54,682 bases of DNA. It comes from Clostridia bacterium (GTDB taxonomy: Bacteria; Bacillota; Clostridia; Oscillospirales; CAG-272). Positions 24,420 through 32,192 of this stretch are shown in pieces (within the stretch, counting starts at the first letter, position 1; every line of letters starts with the position of its first letter). The stretch is taken from positions 1 to 54,682 of the forward strand of contig JAFQFS010000114.1 in the NCBI GenBank assembly GCA_017398585.1, written 5' to 3'. The notes under the pieces were generated by a model that searched no databases, was not told where the DNA came from, and saw nothing but the letters and a program-made list of their open reading frames with translations. The position numbers and the translations under genes are program-made.

Positions 24420-25697
24420 TTATCTGTTTACAACGTGGATGACAAATTCGGCGAAGATGGAATTCGCCCATGCGAACCATACTCTTGTGAACTTGTCGGG
24501 ATTATCGACGTGGAAGCCTTCGTGCATGAGACCGGTGCCCGCCGTGGTGGTTTCGAACAGGTCGAGGATGGCATTGATTTCATCTTCGCTGGTGGAGGTC
24601 AGACCCTGCATTGCAAGGGAAACATGCCAGATGTAGTTCTTCGGGGTGTGCGGGCTGCCGATTCCCTTTGCCGCAGTACCTTCGTAGTAATAGGGGTTGT
24701 TCTTCGAAAGGATGAATCGGCGGGTGTTCTGATAGATCTCGTCATCTTCGCCGCAGTAGCCGAGGTAAGGCAGGGAGAGCAGGCTCGGAACGTTTGCGTC
24801 GTCCATGAAGTTCTGGTTGCCGAGACCGTCCGCTTCGTAGGCATAGATGGTGCCGAATTCGGGATGGTCGAACGTACCGTACTTCTTGATGCCGGCGTCG
24901 ATTTCGTCACGCAGCTTGAACGCACGGTTCTTCATTGCGGTATCGTGCCATACCTTTTCCGCGATTTCCGCCATGTAGCCGAGGATCACAACGGCGAACA
25001 TTTCGGACGGGATCAGATAGTGGTATTCACACGCGTCGTCGCTGGGACGGAAGCCGCTCCAGGTCATGCCGGTGTAGGCAACGGGGGTACCCATGCCGTC
25101 GCACTTGAGCGTGTCGCTCGGCGGGCAGTTCGTACGGGTAAAGCGGTACGGGGACTTTTCCGCGTGATACTGTTCGGTTTCGAAGGTGTCGAGGATCTTC
25201 AGGCATGCCTGCTTGAAGGTGTCGTCGAGGTGTTCGGTCGAGCCGGACGCCTTCATGAAGTGGTACGCGAGATTGACGGGATAGCAGAGGGAGTCGACTT
25301 CGTACTTGCGTTCCCATGCCATCGGGTTATCGAATTCGGTGGTGTCGGCGTAGTGACCGCCTTCCTTCTTGGTCTGGTTGAATGCGTTTGCATAGGGGTC
25401 GTCGAGGATGCAGTAAGCCTGACGCTTCACGAGGCTTGCAACGAGGGAACGGATCGCGCTGTCACCTGCGGTGAGGTTGAGGTAGTGGCGGACCTGCGCA
25501 GAGGAGTCGCGGAGCCACATCGCGGGGATATCGCCGGTGATGACGAACGCGCCGTTGTCGTCGAGCTTGACAGTGGTTTCGATGGTGTTGAGGTAGGTTG
25601 CCTTGAACATATCAGCGATGACGGGTCTGCCCATAGCGGTCAGACGCTTCTGAACGTCGGCAACGTATGCTCTCATAGTGTTGGTAACAAGTTCCAT
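24420..25697 (-). CDS. GH125 exo-alpha-1,6-mannosidase
   Basis: The 425-residue protein matches glycoside hydrolase family 125 (formerly DUF1237), an inverting, metal-independent exo-alpha-1,6-mannosidase with an (alpha/alpha)6 barrel. Key phrases are GDIPAMWLRDSSAQVRHY at about 55-71, NCPPSDT, MTWSGFRPSDDACEYHYLIPSEMF, FAYEADGLGNQNFMDDANVPSLL-type acidic loop and MHEGFHVDNP near the C-terminus. There is no signal peptide, so it is cytosolic. It lies 18 bp after the sua5 gene in what looks like one operon with prfA, an unexpected setting for a glycosidase. Confidence 0.93.
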   Translation of the reverse strand: MELVTNTMRAYVADVQKRLTAMGRPVIADMFKATYLNTIETTVKLDDNGAFVITGDIPAMWLRDSSAQVRHYLNLTAGDSAIRSLVASLVKRQAYCILDDPYANAFNQTKKEGGHYADTTEFDNPMAWERKYEVDSLCYPVNLAYHFMKASGSTEHLDDTFKQACLKILDTFETEQYHAEKSPYRFTRTNCPPSDTLKCDGMGTPVAYTGMTWSGFRPSDDACEYHYLIPSEMFAVVILGYMAEIAEKVWHDTAMKNRAFKLRDEIDAGIKKYGTFDHPEFGTIYAYEADGLGNQNFMDDANVPSLLSLPYLGYCGEDDEIYQNTRRFILSKNNPYYYEGTAAKGIGSPHTPKNYIWHVSLAMQGLTSTSEDEINAILDLFETTTAGTGLMHEGFHVDNPDKFTRVWFAWANSIFAEFVIHVVNR

Positions 25698-25715
25698 AAT
25701 TTTTCTCCGATATGT

Positions 25716-26780
25716 TTAATTATAATTGTTTCCGAGTTTGATGATCCGGCATCCGGCAGCGCGGACGATACGGTTGTAATAGGCGAGGTATTCGCCGCTT
25801 GCGGGAGGAAGGAGGGCATACACTTTTTCCAGCTCCATTTCGTCGGCACGGCGGAGCAGGGAGAACAGCCGGCGGGATGCTTCTTTTGCATCGTTCCGCG
25901 GACCGGTCAGCAGCATAACGCCGCCGGTGAAGTAGCCGGTGTTTTCGTTGGATACAAAAATACCGTACCGGCGGATGGATGCGGAATCGCGTCGTACAAA
26001 ATTGACAAATACATCTTCCGGCGCGTCGATCAGCACGACTTCCGCTTTCGGTGCATAATGCTTGTACTTCATCCCTGGGGATTCCGGCTTGATGTCGTTT
26101 GCGAGGGAAGGTTCGATGACCGCACGGGAGATCGTTACCTTTGCGCAGACCTGTGACAGCATGTCCGCCGTGACAGCGCCCGGACGGAGGATCGTGCAGC
26201 CGCTGCCGTCTTCGTCCAGCTTGATAACGGTCGATTCCAGACCGATCTCGCAGTCGCCGCCGTCGAGGATCATGTCAATGCGTCCATCCATGTCTTCCAG
26301 AACGTGGACGGCGTTGGTGGGAGAGGGGATACCCGAACGGTTCGCGCTCGGTGCCGCGATCGGATGACCTGAAACTTCGATCAAGGCATGCGCCACCGGA
26401 TTCGAGGGGCAGCGAATGCCGACGGTGTTCATTCCCGCCGTGACGGTGGAAGGAATAATATCCTTCTTCGGAAGAATGATCGTCAGAGGACCCGGCATGA
26501 ACCGCTTTGCGAGAGCGTAGTACAGTTCGTTTGTGTACGCGATGGTTTCCGCGTCTTCGGGCTTTGCGATGTGGACGATCAGCGGGTTGTCCGCCGGACG
26601 TCCTTTGGCGGCGTAAATTTTTTCTGCCGATTCCGCAAGAAGCGCGCTTCCTGCAAGTCCATAGACGGTCTCGGTCGGAACGGCGACGAGTCCGCCGCGC
26701 TTGATGACTTCGGCCGCACGGGCGAGAATCGCTTCGTCATCCGCCGCGTGACCGGTGATTTTCAGAAATTCAGTTTTCAT
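25716..26780 (-). CDS. sua5: L-threonylcarbamoyladenylate synthase, Sua5 type
   Basis: The 354-residue protein makes the threonylcarbamoyl-AMP used for t6A37 in ANN-decoding tRNAs. The YrdC domain (about 12-205) has KRGGLVAVPTETVYGLA and SANRSGIPSPTN. A linker with SPGMKYKHYAPKAEV leads to the C-terminal Sua5 domain (about 235-350), so this is the long two-domain form. Its start overlaps the prfA stop by one base (TAATG), a common Firmicute arrangement of two translation genes. Confidence 0.95.
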   Translation of the reverse strand: MKTEFLKITGHAADDEAILARAAEVIKRGGLVAVPTETVYGLAGSALLAESAEKIYAAKGRPADNPLIVHIAKPEDAETIAYTNELYYALAKRFMPGPLTIILPKKDIIPSTVTAGMNTVGIRCPSNPVAHALIEVSGHPIAAPSANRSGIPSPTNAVHVLEDMDGRIDMILDGGDCEIGLESTVIKLDEDGSGCTILRPGAVTADMLSQVCAKVTISRAVIEPSLANDIKPESPGMKYKHYAPKAEVVLIDAPEDVFVNFVRRDSASIRRYGIFVSNENTGYFTGGVMLLTGPRNDAKEASRRLFSLLRRADEMELEKVYALLPPASGEYLAYYNRIVRAAGCRIIKLGNNYN

Positions 26781-27856
26781 TATAAAATTGTCTCCCCGCT
26801 TTTCAGCTTTTCGGCGGTTTCCGCCGTTGCAAGTGCGTCGATCATGTCGTCAAGGCTGCCGTTGAGGTAGCTTTCCAGCGAATGGATCGTGTGACCGATC
26901 CGGTGGTCGGTCACACGGCTCTGCGGATAATTGTACGTACGGATCTTTTCGCTCCGATCACCTGTGCCGACCTGAGACTTGCGTTCGCTTGCAATTTTGT
27001 CGTGCTGCTCACGGGTTTTCATGTCGTATAACTTCGCACGGAGCAGCTTCATTGCCTTGTCGCGGTTCTTCATCTGGCTGCGCTCGTCCTGACATTCGAT
27101 CACGATGCCCGTTGGCTTGTGCAGCATACGGATCGCGGATTCCGTCTTGTTGACGTGCTGTCCGCCTGCGCCGCTCGATTTGATCGTTTCGATTTCCAGG
27201 TCACTCTGGTTGATTTCGATTTCAATGTCCTCCGCTTCCGGCAGAACGGCGACCGTCGCCGTGGAGGTATGGATGCGTCCGGAGGATTCCGTGTCCGGCA
27301 CGCGCTGGACGCGGTGGACGCCGCTTTCGTATTTGAAGCGGGAGTACGCACCGCTCCCTGTGACCATGAACGTGATTTCGCGGAATCCGCCCAGTTCCGT
27401 TTCGTTGATACTGACCGTTTCGGTCTTGTACCGCTTGATGTCCGCATACATCGAATACATGCGGTACAAAACGCCTGCAAATAATGCCGCTTCTTCGCCG
27501 CCCGCACCCGCACGGATTTCGATTACGACATTCTTGTCGTCCATCGGATCCTTCGGGAGGAGCAGAATCTTCAGTTCCTCATAGATCCGTTCGCTGTCTT
27601 CCTTGGCGCGTTTTAATTCCTCATTCGCCATTTCCCGCATATCGGGATCGCTTTCCATTTCTAGAAGTTCAAGCGCTTCCTCAGCATCGGACTGAGCTTT
27701 CTTATATTCGCGGAATTTCTCAATGATGGGCGCGAGAACCGATCGTTCCTTCATCAGAGCGGTGTAACGTTCCATGTCGGAGAGGGTCTCGGACTTGGCA
27801 AGCTCCTCCTCGATTGAGTCGAACCGGATCTCGGCTTCTTTCAGTCTTTCAAGCAT
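26780..27856 (-). CDS. prfA: Peptide chain release factor 1
   Basis: The 358-residue protein has the GGQ motif in SSGAGGQHVNKTESA (about 225-239) and the stop-codon-reading PxT motif as PDT in RVPDTESSGRIHTS, so it should read UAA and UAG. The coiled N-terminal domain and conserved RAGAGGEEAALFA are also present. Length matches RF1 (about 357). prmC is not adjacent; the gene follows a KDPG aldolase gene after 36 bp and overlaps sua5. Confidence 0.97.
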   Translation of the reverse strand: MLERLKEAEIRFDSIEEELAKSETLSDMERYTALMKERSVLAPIIEKFREYKKAQSDAEEALELLEMESDPDMREMANEELKRAKEDSERIYEELKILLLPKDPMDDKNVVIEIRAGAGGEEAALFAGVLYRMYSMYADIKRYKTETVSINETELGGFREITFMVTGSGAYSRFKYESGVHRVQRVPDTESSGRIHTSTATVAVLPEAEDIEIEINQSDLEIETIKSSGAGGQHVNKTESAIRMLHKPTGIVIECQDERSQMKNRDKAMKLLRAKLYDMKTREQHDKIASERKSQVGTGDRSEKIRTYNYPQSRVTDHRIGHTIHSLESYLNGSLDDMIDALATAETAEKLKSGETIL

Positions 27857-27892
27857 AGTTATCTCTCAGTATATATTTAAATGGTGTTGTTT

Positions 27893-28528
27893 TCAAATTA
27901 AAGTCAGACGGACATTCTTTGCCATTTGTGCGTTTGCTGTGATTTCATCAAACCGTCCGTCCGTGATCTGTTCATCCGATGCGATAAAGCTCGCGCCACA
28001 GCAGACCACATAGGGCAGAGCCAGATACTCCGCCGCGTTCTTCATGGAAATTCCTCCGGTCGGCATGAACCGCATTCCTGCATAAGGCGCGGATACCGCC
28101 TTCAGAAATTTCACGCCTCCCGCTGCTTCTGCAGGGAAGAACTTTACAAAATCAAGCCCCAGCGACATTGCAAGCTCGATCTCCGAGGGAGTCATGCACC
28201 CCGGAATCACCGGTACATCCTTCGCCTGTGCCGCTTCTACAATCGCCGGATTCAGCCCGGGCGCAACGATAAACTGCGCACCAGCAGCAAGAGCCGCGTC
28301 AAGGGACTCCTTCGTCAGCACCGTTCCGGCACCGACGAGCATATCGGGACATGCTTCCCGCATGTTGTAAATCGATTCCGCTGCCGCTGCCGTACGGAAG
28401 GTCACTTCCGCAACGGGCATTCCGCCGTTACACAGCGCACGTGCCAGTTCCGCCGCACGTCCGGCATCGGAAATCCTGATGACCGGAACAATCCCGGTCT
28501 CATGCAGAATATTTTTTATTTCTGTCAT
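27893..28528 (-). CDS. eda: KDPG/KHG aldolase
   Basis: The 211-residue class I aldolase starts at the ATG behind GAGGGGG; the longer open frame has no RBS. It cleaves 2-keto-3-deoxy-6-phosphogluconate (or 4-hydroxy-2-oxoglutarate) to pyruvate plus an aldehyde. Motifs: GIVPVIR, VAEVTFRT with Glu, GAGTVLT, PGCMTPSE, Schiff-base Lys in FVKFFPAE and PTGGIS. It is upstream of prfA on the same strand; its kinase partner is not in the window. Confidence 0.93.
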   Translation of the reverse strand: MTEIKNILHETGIVPVIRISDAGRAAELARALCNGGMPVAEVTFRTAAAAESIYNMREACPDMLVGAGTVLTKESLDAALAAGAQFIVAPGLNPAIVEAAQAKDVPVIPGCMTPSEIELAMSLGLDFVKFFPAEAAGGVKFLKAVSAPYAGMRFMPTGGISMKNAAEYLALPYVVCCGASFIASDEQITDGRFDEITANAQMAKNVRLTLI

Positions 28529-28625
28529 ATCAAAAACCCCCTCACAAAAAACGATAATTCCGGCATGACAACATCCACACCGGAAAACAATAAATTCAAA
28601 TAAAACCAAATCCCTTTCCCAGATG

Positions 28626-28688
28626 GAAGCTTTTTGAAAGGGGTTCGGGGAAAACTTTTTCTCGAAAAAGTTTTCCCCGAGAAACCTT
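28626..28688 (+). repeat. Dispersed gene-end hairpin cassette, copy 7
   Basis: GAAGCTTTTTGAAAGGGG arm, then a 16-bp stem (28645-28660 with 28665-28680, TCGGGGAAAAC arm) with loop CTCG. It ends 3 bp from the M18 peptidase stop codon. Confidence 0.86.
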
Positions 28689-28690
28689 AA

Positions 28691-30103
28691 TTACTTACAG
28701 AAAGCAGCAAATGCGAGGTGTGCTTCGTAGAGGTCGGACTTGGAGATGCATTCGAAGGGAGCGTGCATGGAGAGAACCGGAACGCCGATGTCGACGGTGT
28801 CGATGTTCTGGTTGGAGATGTACTTCGCAACCGTGCCGCCGCCGCCCTGGTCAACCTTACCGAGTTCTGCGGTCTGCCAGATAACGCCTGCATCGTCGAA
28901 GATCTTGCGTACGAACGCAACGTATTCCGCGGAGGTGTCATTGGTGCCGCCCTTACCGCCGGAACCGGTGTACTTGGAGAGACCTACGCCGCAGTGGAGG
29001 AGAGAGGAGTTGCGTCTTTCGAATACTTCCGCGTAGTTCGGATCGTAGCATGCCGTAACGTCTGCGGAGAGGCACTTGGAATTCATGCGAACCACGTTGG
29101 CATTGCCGCCGAGATTGGAAGCGAGCTCGGAGATGAGGTCAACGAGCAGGCAGCACTGCATACCGGAAACACCGTCGGAGCCGGTTTCTTCCTTGTCGGC
29201 GAGAACTGCGATATTGGTGTGAACGGAATCCTTGGTTTCAACGAGAGCGGTGAGCGCCGGGTAGGAGCATACGCGGTCGTCGTGACCGTATGCGCCGATG
29301 AGCCAGCGGTCAAGGCCGACGTCAACGGAATTCTGTGCGGGAACGATGGAGAGTTCCGCGCTCATGAAGTCGGATTCGGTGATGCCGTACTTTTCGTAGA
29401 GCATGATCATGACATTCAGCTTGGTCTTTTCGTCTGCGGGGGTAACCTTGCCGTCTTCTTCGATGTAGGGAGAAGTAGCCATCACGATGTTCAGACCTTC
29501 GCCGGTGAATGCGGAGCCGAGAGGACGGCCGTTCTGGTCCTTGGCGAGGTGCGGAAGAAGGTCGGTGATGCAGAATACGGGATCGCCCGCTTCGTCGCCG
29601 ATGCGTACGTTGACGGTCGTACCGTCTGCCTTGGTTACTACACCATGGAGTGCGAGCGGGATGGTCGCCCACTGATACTTGCGGATGCCGCCGTAGTAAT
29701 GGGTCTTGAAATAGCCGAAACCGTCGTTTTCGTACAGCGGATGCTGCTTGAGGTCGATGCGGGGAGCGTCGATGTGAGCCGCGCAGATGCGTACGCCGTT
29801 TTCGATCGGTTCGGAACCGACGTGGATGACGAACAGGTTCTTGCCGCGGTTGTTCAGGTAAACGTTGTCGCCTGCAGTGAGCGCTTCGCCGAGCTTGTAT
29901 TCGCGGAAGCCTGCCTTTTCGAGCATCGCGATGGAAGCGGTGACCGCTTCACGTTCGGTCTTGGATTCGTCGAGCCATGCTGCATAATCTGCCGCGTATG
30001 CCTTCGCCTTTGCGAGGTCTTCCGCAGACTTCAGTTCAAATGCGCTCTTCTTCTTGTAGAACAGTTCTTCCTTGAGAAGCTGACCCTTGGTCTTGTCACT
30101 CAT
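28691..30103 (-). CDS. M18-family metalloaminopeptidase
   Basis: The 470-residue cytosolic zinc peptidase starts at the ATG 11 bases after AAAGGA; an ATG 18 bp upstream overlaps that RBS. It belongs to the aspartyl aminopeptidase/aminopeptidase I (M18) family: AAHIDAPRIDLK holds the first metal His/Asp, ADKEETGSDGVSG the catalytic Glu pair, and SADVTACYDPNY and VPVLSMHAPFECIS the last metal His. M18 enzymes form dodecamers and trim acidic or neutral N-terminal residues. Downstream of coaE and the transglycosylase gene on the same strand, with a 55-bp gap. Confidence 0.93.
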   Translation of the reverse strand: MSDKTKGQLLKEELFYKKKSAFELKSAEDLAKAKAYAADYAAWLDESKTEREAVTASIAMLEKAGFREYKLGEALTAGDNVYLNNRGKNLFVIHVGSEPIENGVRICAAHIDAPRIDLKQHPLYENDGFGYFKTHYYGGIRKYQWATIPLALHGVVTKADGTTVNVRIGDEAGDPVFCITDLLPHLAKDQNGRPLGSAFTGEGLNIVMATSPYIEEDGKVTPADEKTKLNVMIMLYEKYGITESDFMSAELSIVPAQNSVDVGLDRWLIGAYGHDDRVCSYPALTALVETKDSVHTNIAVLADKEETGSDGVSGMQCCLLVDLISELASNLGGNANVVRMNSKCLSADVTACYDPNYAEVFERRNSSLLHCGVGLSKYTGSGGKGGTNDTSAEYVAFVRKIFDDAGVIWQTAELGKVDQGGGGTVAKYISNQNIDTVDIGVPVLSMHAPFECISKSDLYEAHLAFAAFCK

Positions 30104-30158
30104 GATGATAGTTCCTTTCATGTATGTGAAATTTTATTTTTCTGTGTCAGTTTTCCCG

Positions 30159-30740
30159 TCACGGGGTATCATAATACAGGTCGTGATACATTCCGCCGGC
30201 TTCTTCCATTGCTTCCACGGTTCTGCGGACATCATCGTCCGGAATTTCCGTGAGGTTGCCCTTGTCGTCCGTGTATTCGCCGCTTTCCAGCCACAGACTT
30301 ACCAGATCTTCGTCATCCGCTGCATGTACTGCAAGAACCGTGTGCCAGCGGCCGTAATTCGTGTAGAGATACGACAGCCAGTACGTTCCGTAGCGGACAT
30401 TGGTCTCGGGATCGTACAGCATGCCCGGCTCCAGATTTTCCTTTGTAATCCGTGTCAGACGTGCAAACGTTTCGGTGGAAAGCTGCATCAGACCGATCCG
30501 ACCGTCCTCCGATACGCGGTTGCTTTCGAACTCGCTGCCCGTAAGGATCACCCCGTAAATAAGGTATTCCGGTACGCCGTACGCCTCCGCATAGGTTTCC
30601 ACCAATTCGCTGTAGTCCCGCGGATGTCTGCGCAGATCAATGTTGTGCCAGACGGTAGAGTATATGTAGCCGATCAATACCGAAAGAAGCAGGATCGCAA
30701 CGATCACAAAGCTACGTTCGGCTGCGTTTCTGAGTTTCAT
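30159..30740 (-). CDS. Lytic transglycosylase-fold protein lacking the catalytic Glu
   Basis: The 193-residue protein has one N-terminal membrane anchor (about 10-30) and an SLT-type goose-lysozyme domain (about 50-150). The domain keeps RIGLMQLSTETF (81-92) and YGTYWLSYLYTNYG. Aligning GLMQ with SLT70 puts the catalytic Glu at position 68, where this protein has Gly (ILTGSEFES). It may be a non-catalytic wall-binding relative, or Glu70/Glu72 may substitute. It sits 12 bp after coaE, a familiar neighbour of such genes in Clostridia. Its RBS lies in a short hairpin beside the ATG. Confidence 0.8.
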   Translation of the reverse strand: MKLRNAAERSFVIVAILLLSVLIGYIYSTVWHNIDLRRHPRDYSELVETYAEAYGVPEYLIYGVILTGSEFESNRVSEDGRIGLMQLSTETFARLTRITKENLEPGMLYDPETNVRYGTYWLSYLYTNYGRWHTVLAVHAADDEDLVSLWLESGEYTDDKGNLTEIPDDDVRRTVEAMEEAGGMYHDLYYDTP

Positions 30741-30752
30741 CGGGACCTCCCG
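30738..30752 (-). promoter_or_regulatory. Ribosome binding site inside a small hairpin
   Basis: On the minus strand CGGG-AGGT-CCCG (30741-30752) directly abuts the ATG of the transglycosylase-fold gene. The GGAGG needed for initiation is shared between stem and loop, so initiation may depend on ribosomes finishing coaE just upstream. Confidence 0.4.
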
Positions 30753-31403
30753 TTATTCGTACCGTTCGCTGCGGATTGCCCGCAGACTTTCCGTGCAGCG
30801 TTTTACGCGTTCGTACAGAACCGGACGTTCGTCATCGTTCGAGATCACAAAATCCGCGCGTCCTTCGAGTTCCTCACGGGTTTTCTGACTGGCGAGACGC
30901 CGTTTTGCATCCGCCTCGGACAGTCCGTCGCGCTTCATGATGCGGGAGACGATCACGTCTTCCGGTGCGGTCACGCAGACCACACAATCGCACATTTTGT
31001 CAAATCCGCTTTCGTACAGGACGGGTGCGTCGATCAGTACGATGGGGAATCCGTCACGGTAAAACTGTTCCGCCGCGGACTGCGTGTCTGCAAGGATGTG
31101 ACGGTGCGTGATCCGGTTGAGGTCGGTCAGCGCGTCCGTGTCCCCGCCGAATACAAGATTCCTCATCACGGGACGGTTCAGCGAGAGGTCATCCGCGAGG
31201 ATCTGTTCCCCGAAGCGTCCGACCAGTTCGGTCATGCAGGTGGAGAGCATGGTTTTGTCCGGTACGGAGGAGGTCATCCCGCGATAAACGGCGTCCGTGT
31301 CAACGGACGGAATGCCGTATTCCGCGAACATTTTTGCAATATATCCCTTGCCCGACCCGCTTCGTCCGCAGAGTCCGACAAGCATCACGCCGCTTTTTTT
31401 CAT
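30753..31403 (-). CDS. coaE: Dephospho-CoA kinase
   Basis: The 216-residue kinase phosphorylates the 3' ribose hydroxyl of dephospho-CoA in the last step of coenzyme A synthesis. The P-loop is GLCGRSGSGKG (10-20); D-T-D-A at about 35-38, VLIDAPVLYESGFD and SRIMKRDGLSEADAKRRLASQ follow the family. It is slightly longer than usual (about 200). The ATG follows GAAGGTAG. A promoter lies 48-76 bp upstream, making it first in a three-gene operon. Confidence 0.94.
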   Translation of the reverse strand: MKKSGVMLVGLCGRSGSGKGYIAKMFAEYGIPSVDTDAVYRGMTSSVPDKTMLSTCMTELVGRFGEQILADDLSLNRPVMRNLVFGGDTDALTDLNRITHRHILADTQSAAEQFYRDGFPIVLIDAPVLYESGFDKMCDCVVCVTAPEDVIVSRIMKRDGLSEADAKRRLASQKTREELEGRADFVISNDDERPVLYERVKRCTESLRAIRSERYE

Positions 31404-31450
31404 TTATAGCTACCTTCAATTTCTGTATTAAAAACTTCAGAATTCATATT

Positions 31451-31479
31451 ATTTTACCACAGATATTTCCTCATTGCAA
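31451..31479 (-). promoter_or_regulatory. coaE operon promoter
   Basis: Minus-strand TTGCAA (31474-31479) and TAAAAT (31451-31456) with a 17-bp spacer, 48 bp upstream of coaE. Confidence 0.65.
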
Positions 31480-31635
31480 GATAAAAACGGAATATTCAAT
31501 CATTGTTCACAAGCGGACGTGCTCGGATCAGCACTTATGTCCGTGTTCCGTTTCTTGTGATTTTTCACCTGTATTATATCGTATCTGCTCCCTCTTTTTC
31601 CACCGTACTGCCGAATCTGCCGGAATTCGAGAAAA

Positions 31636-31688
31636 CTTGTTGACAAAACAACAAGACTGTGTTATAATACAGTTGTTTTTACAACAAA
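31636..31688 (+). promoter_or_regulatory. marR-acyl-CoA ligase promoter with two operators
   Basis: A consensus promoter: TTGACA (31640-31645), 17-bp spacer, TATAAT (31663-31668). A perfect repeat CTTGTTG-N6-CAACAAG (31636-31655) covers the -35 box. A second one, TTGTT-N5-AACAA (31673-31687), lies just after the expected start site. Both share the half-site TTGTT and are probable binding sites for the MarR protein encoded immediately downstream. Confidence 0.78.
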
Positions 31689-31700
31689 CGGGAGGAGTAT

Positions 31701-32192
31701 ATGGAAGAACGATTTAAAACCTTTACCGTGCTGATCGCAGGGGTCAGCCGCAGTATCCGTCGGATCAAAACCGAAGAAATGGCGGAGTTTCATCTGAAAA
31801 GCCCTCATGTCTCCTGTCTGTACTATCTCTATAAAGCGGATTCTCTCACCGCGAGGGAACTGTGCGACATCTGCGAAGAAGACAAGGCGAATATTTCCCG
31901 CTCGATCCGGTATCTGGAGGAAAACGGTTTTGTTATCTGCCATTCCAAAGCACAGAAGCGCTACCTCACACCGCTCTGCCTCACGGAAAAGGGCCGTGAG
32001 ATCGGACAGCGGATCGCGGAAAAAATCGACCGCATCCTCGATACGGCAAGCGAGGGACTGAGTGAAAGTGACCGCGAAATTTTTTACCGCAGTCTCAACC
32101 TTATTTACGGAAATCTTCAGAAAATCTGCGGGCAGTACGAACTGCCGGAGACTGCAGACGAACCGAAAGGAAACACTACCACCGATGAATAA
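31701..32192 (+). CDS. MarR-family transcriptional regulator
   Basis: The 163-residue protein has a MarR winged helix: HVSCLYYLYKADSLTARELCD, then DKANISRSIRYLEENGFV as the recognition helix and AQKRYLTPLCLTEKG as the wing. RBS GGGAGGAG. It overlaps the start of the acyl-CoA ligase gene by 8 bases and has two matching operators at its promoter, so it probably autoregulates and controls the ligase, perhaps sensing an acyl compound. That ligand idea is inference from the neighbour. Confidence 0.92.
   Translation: MEERFKTFTVLIAGVSRSIRRIKTEEMAEFHLKSPHVSCLYYLYKADSLTARELCDICEEDKANISRSIRYLEENGFVICHSKAQKRYLTPLCLTEKGREIGQRIAEKIDRILDTASEGLSESDREIFYRSLNLIYGNLQKICGQYELPETADEPKGNTTTDE

Noticed and set aside
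31334-31700. Plus-strand frame ahead of the MarR gene
   Set aside because: It crosses the coaE start, two promoters and both operators, has no RBS and is unusual in composition.
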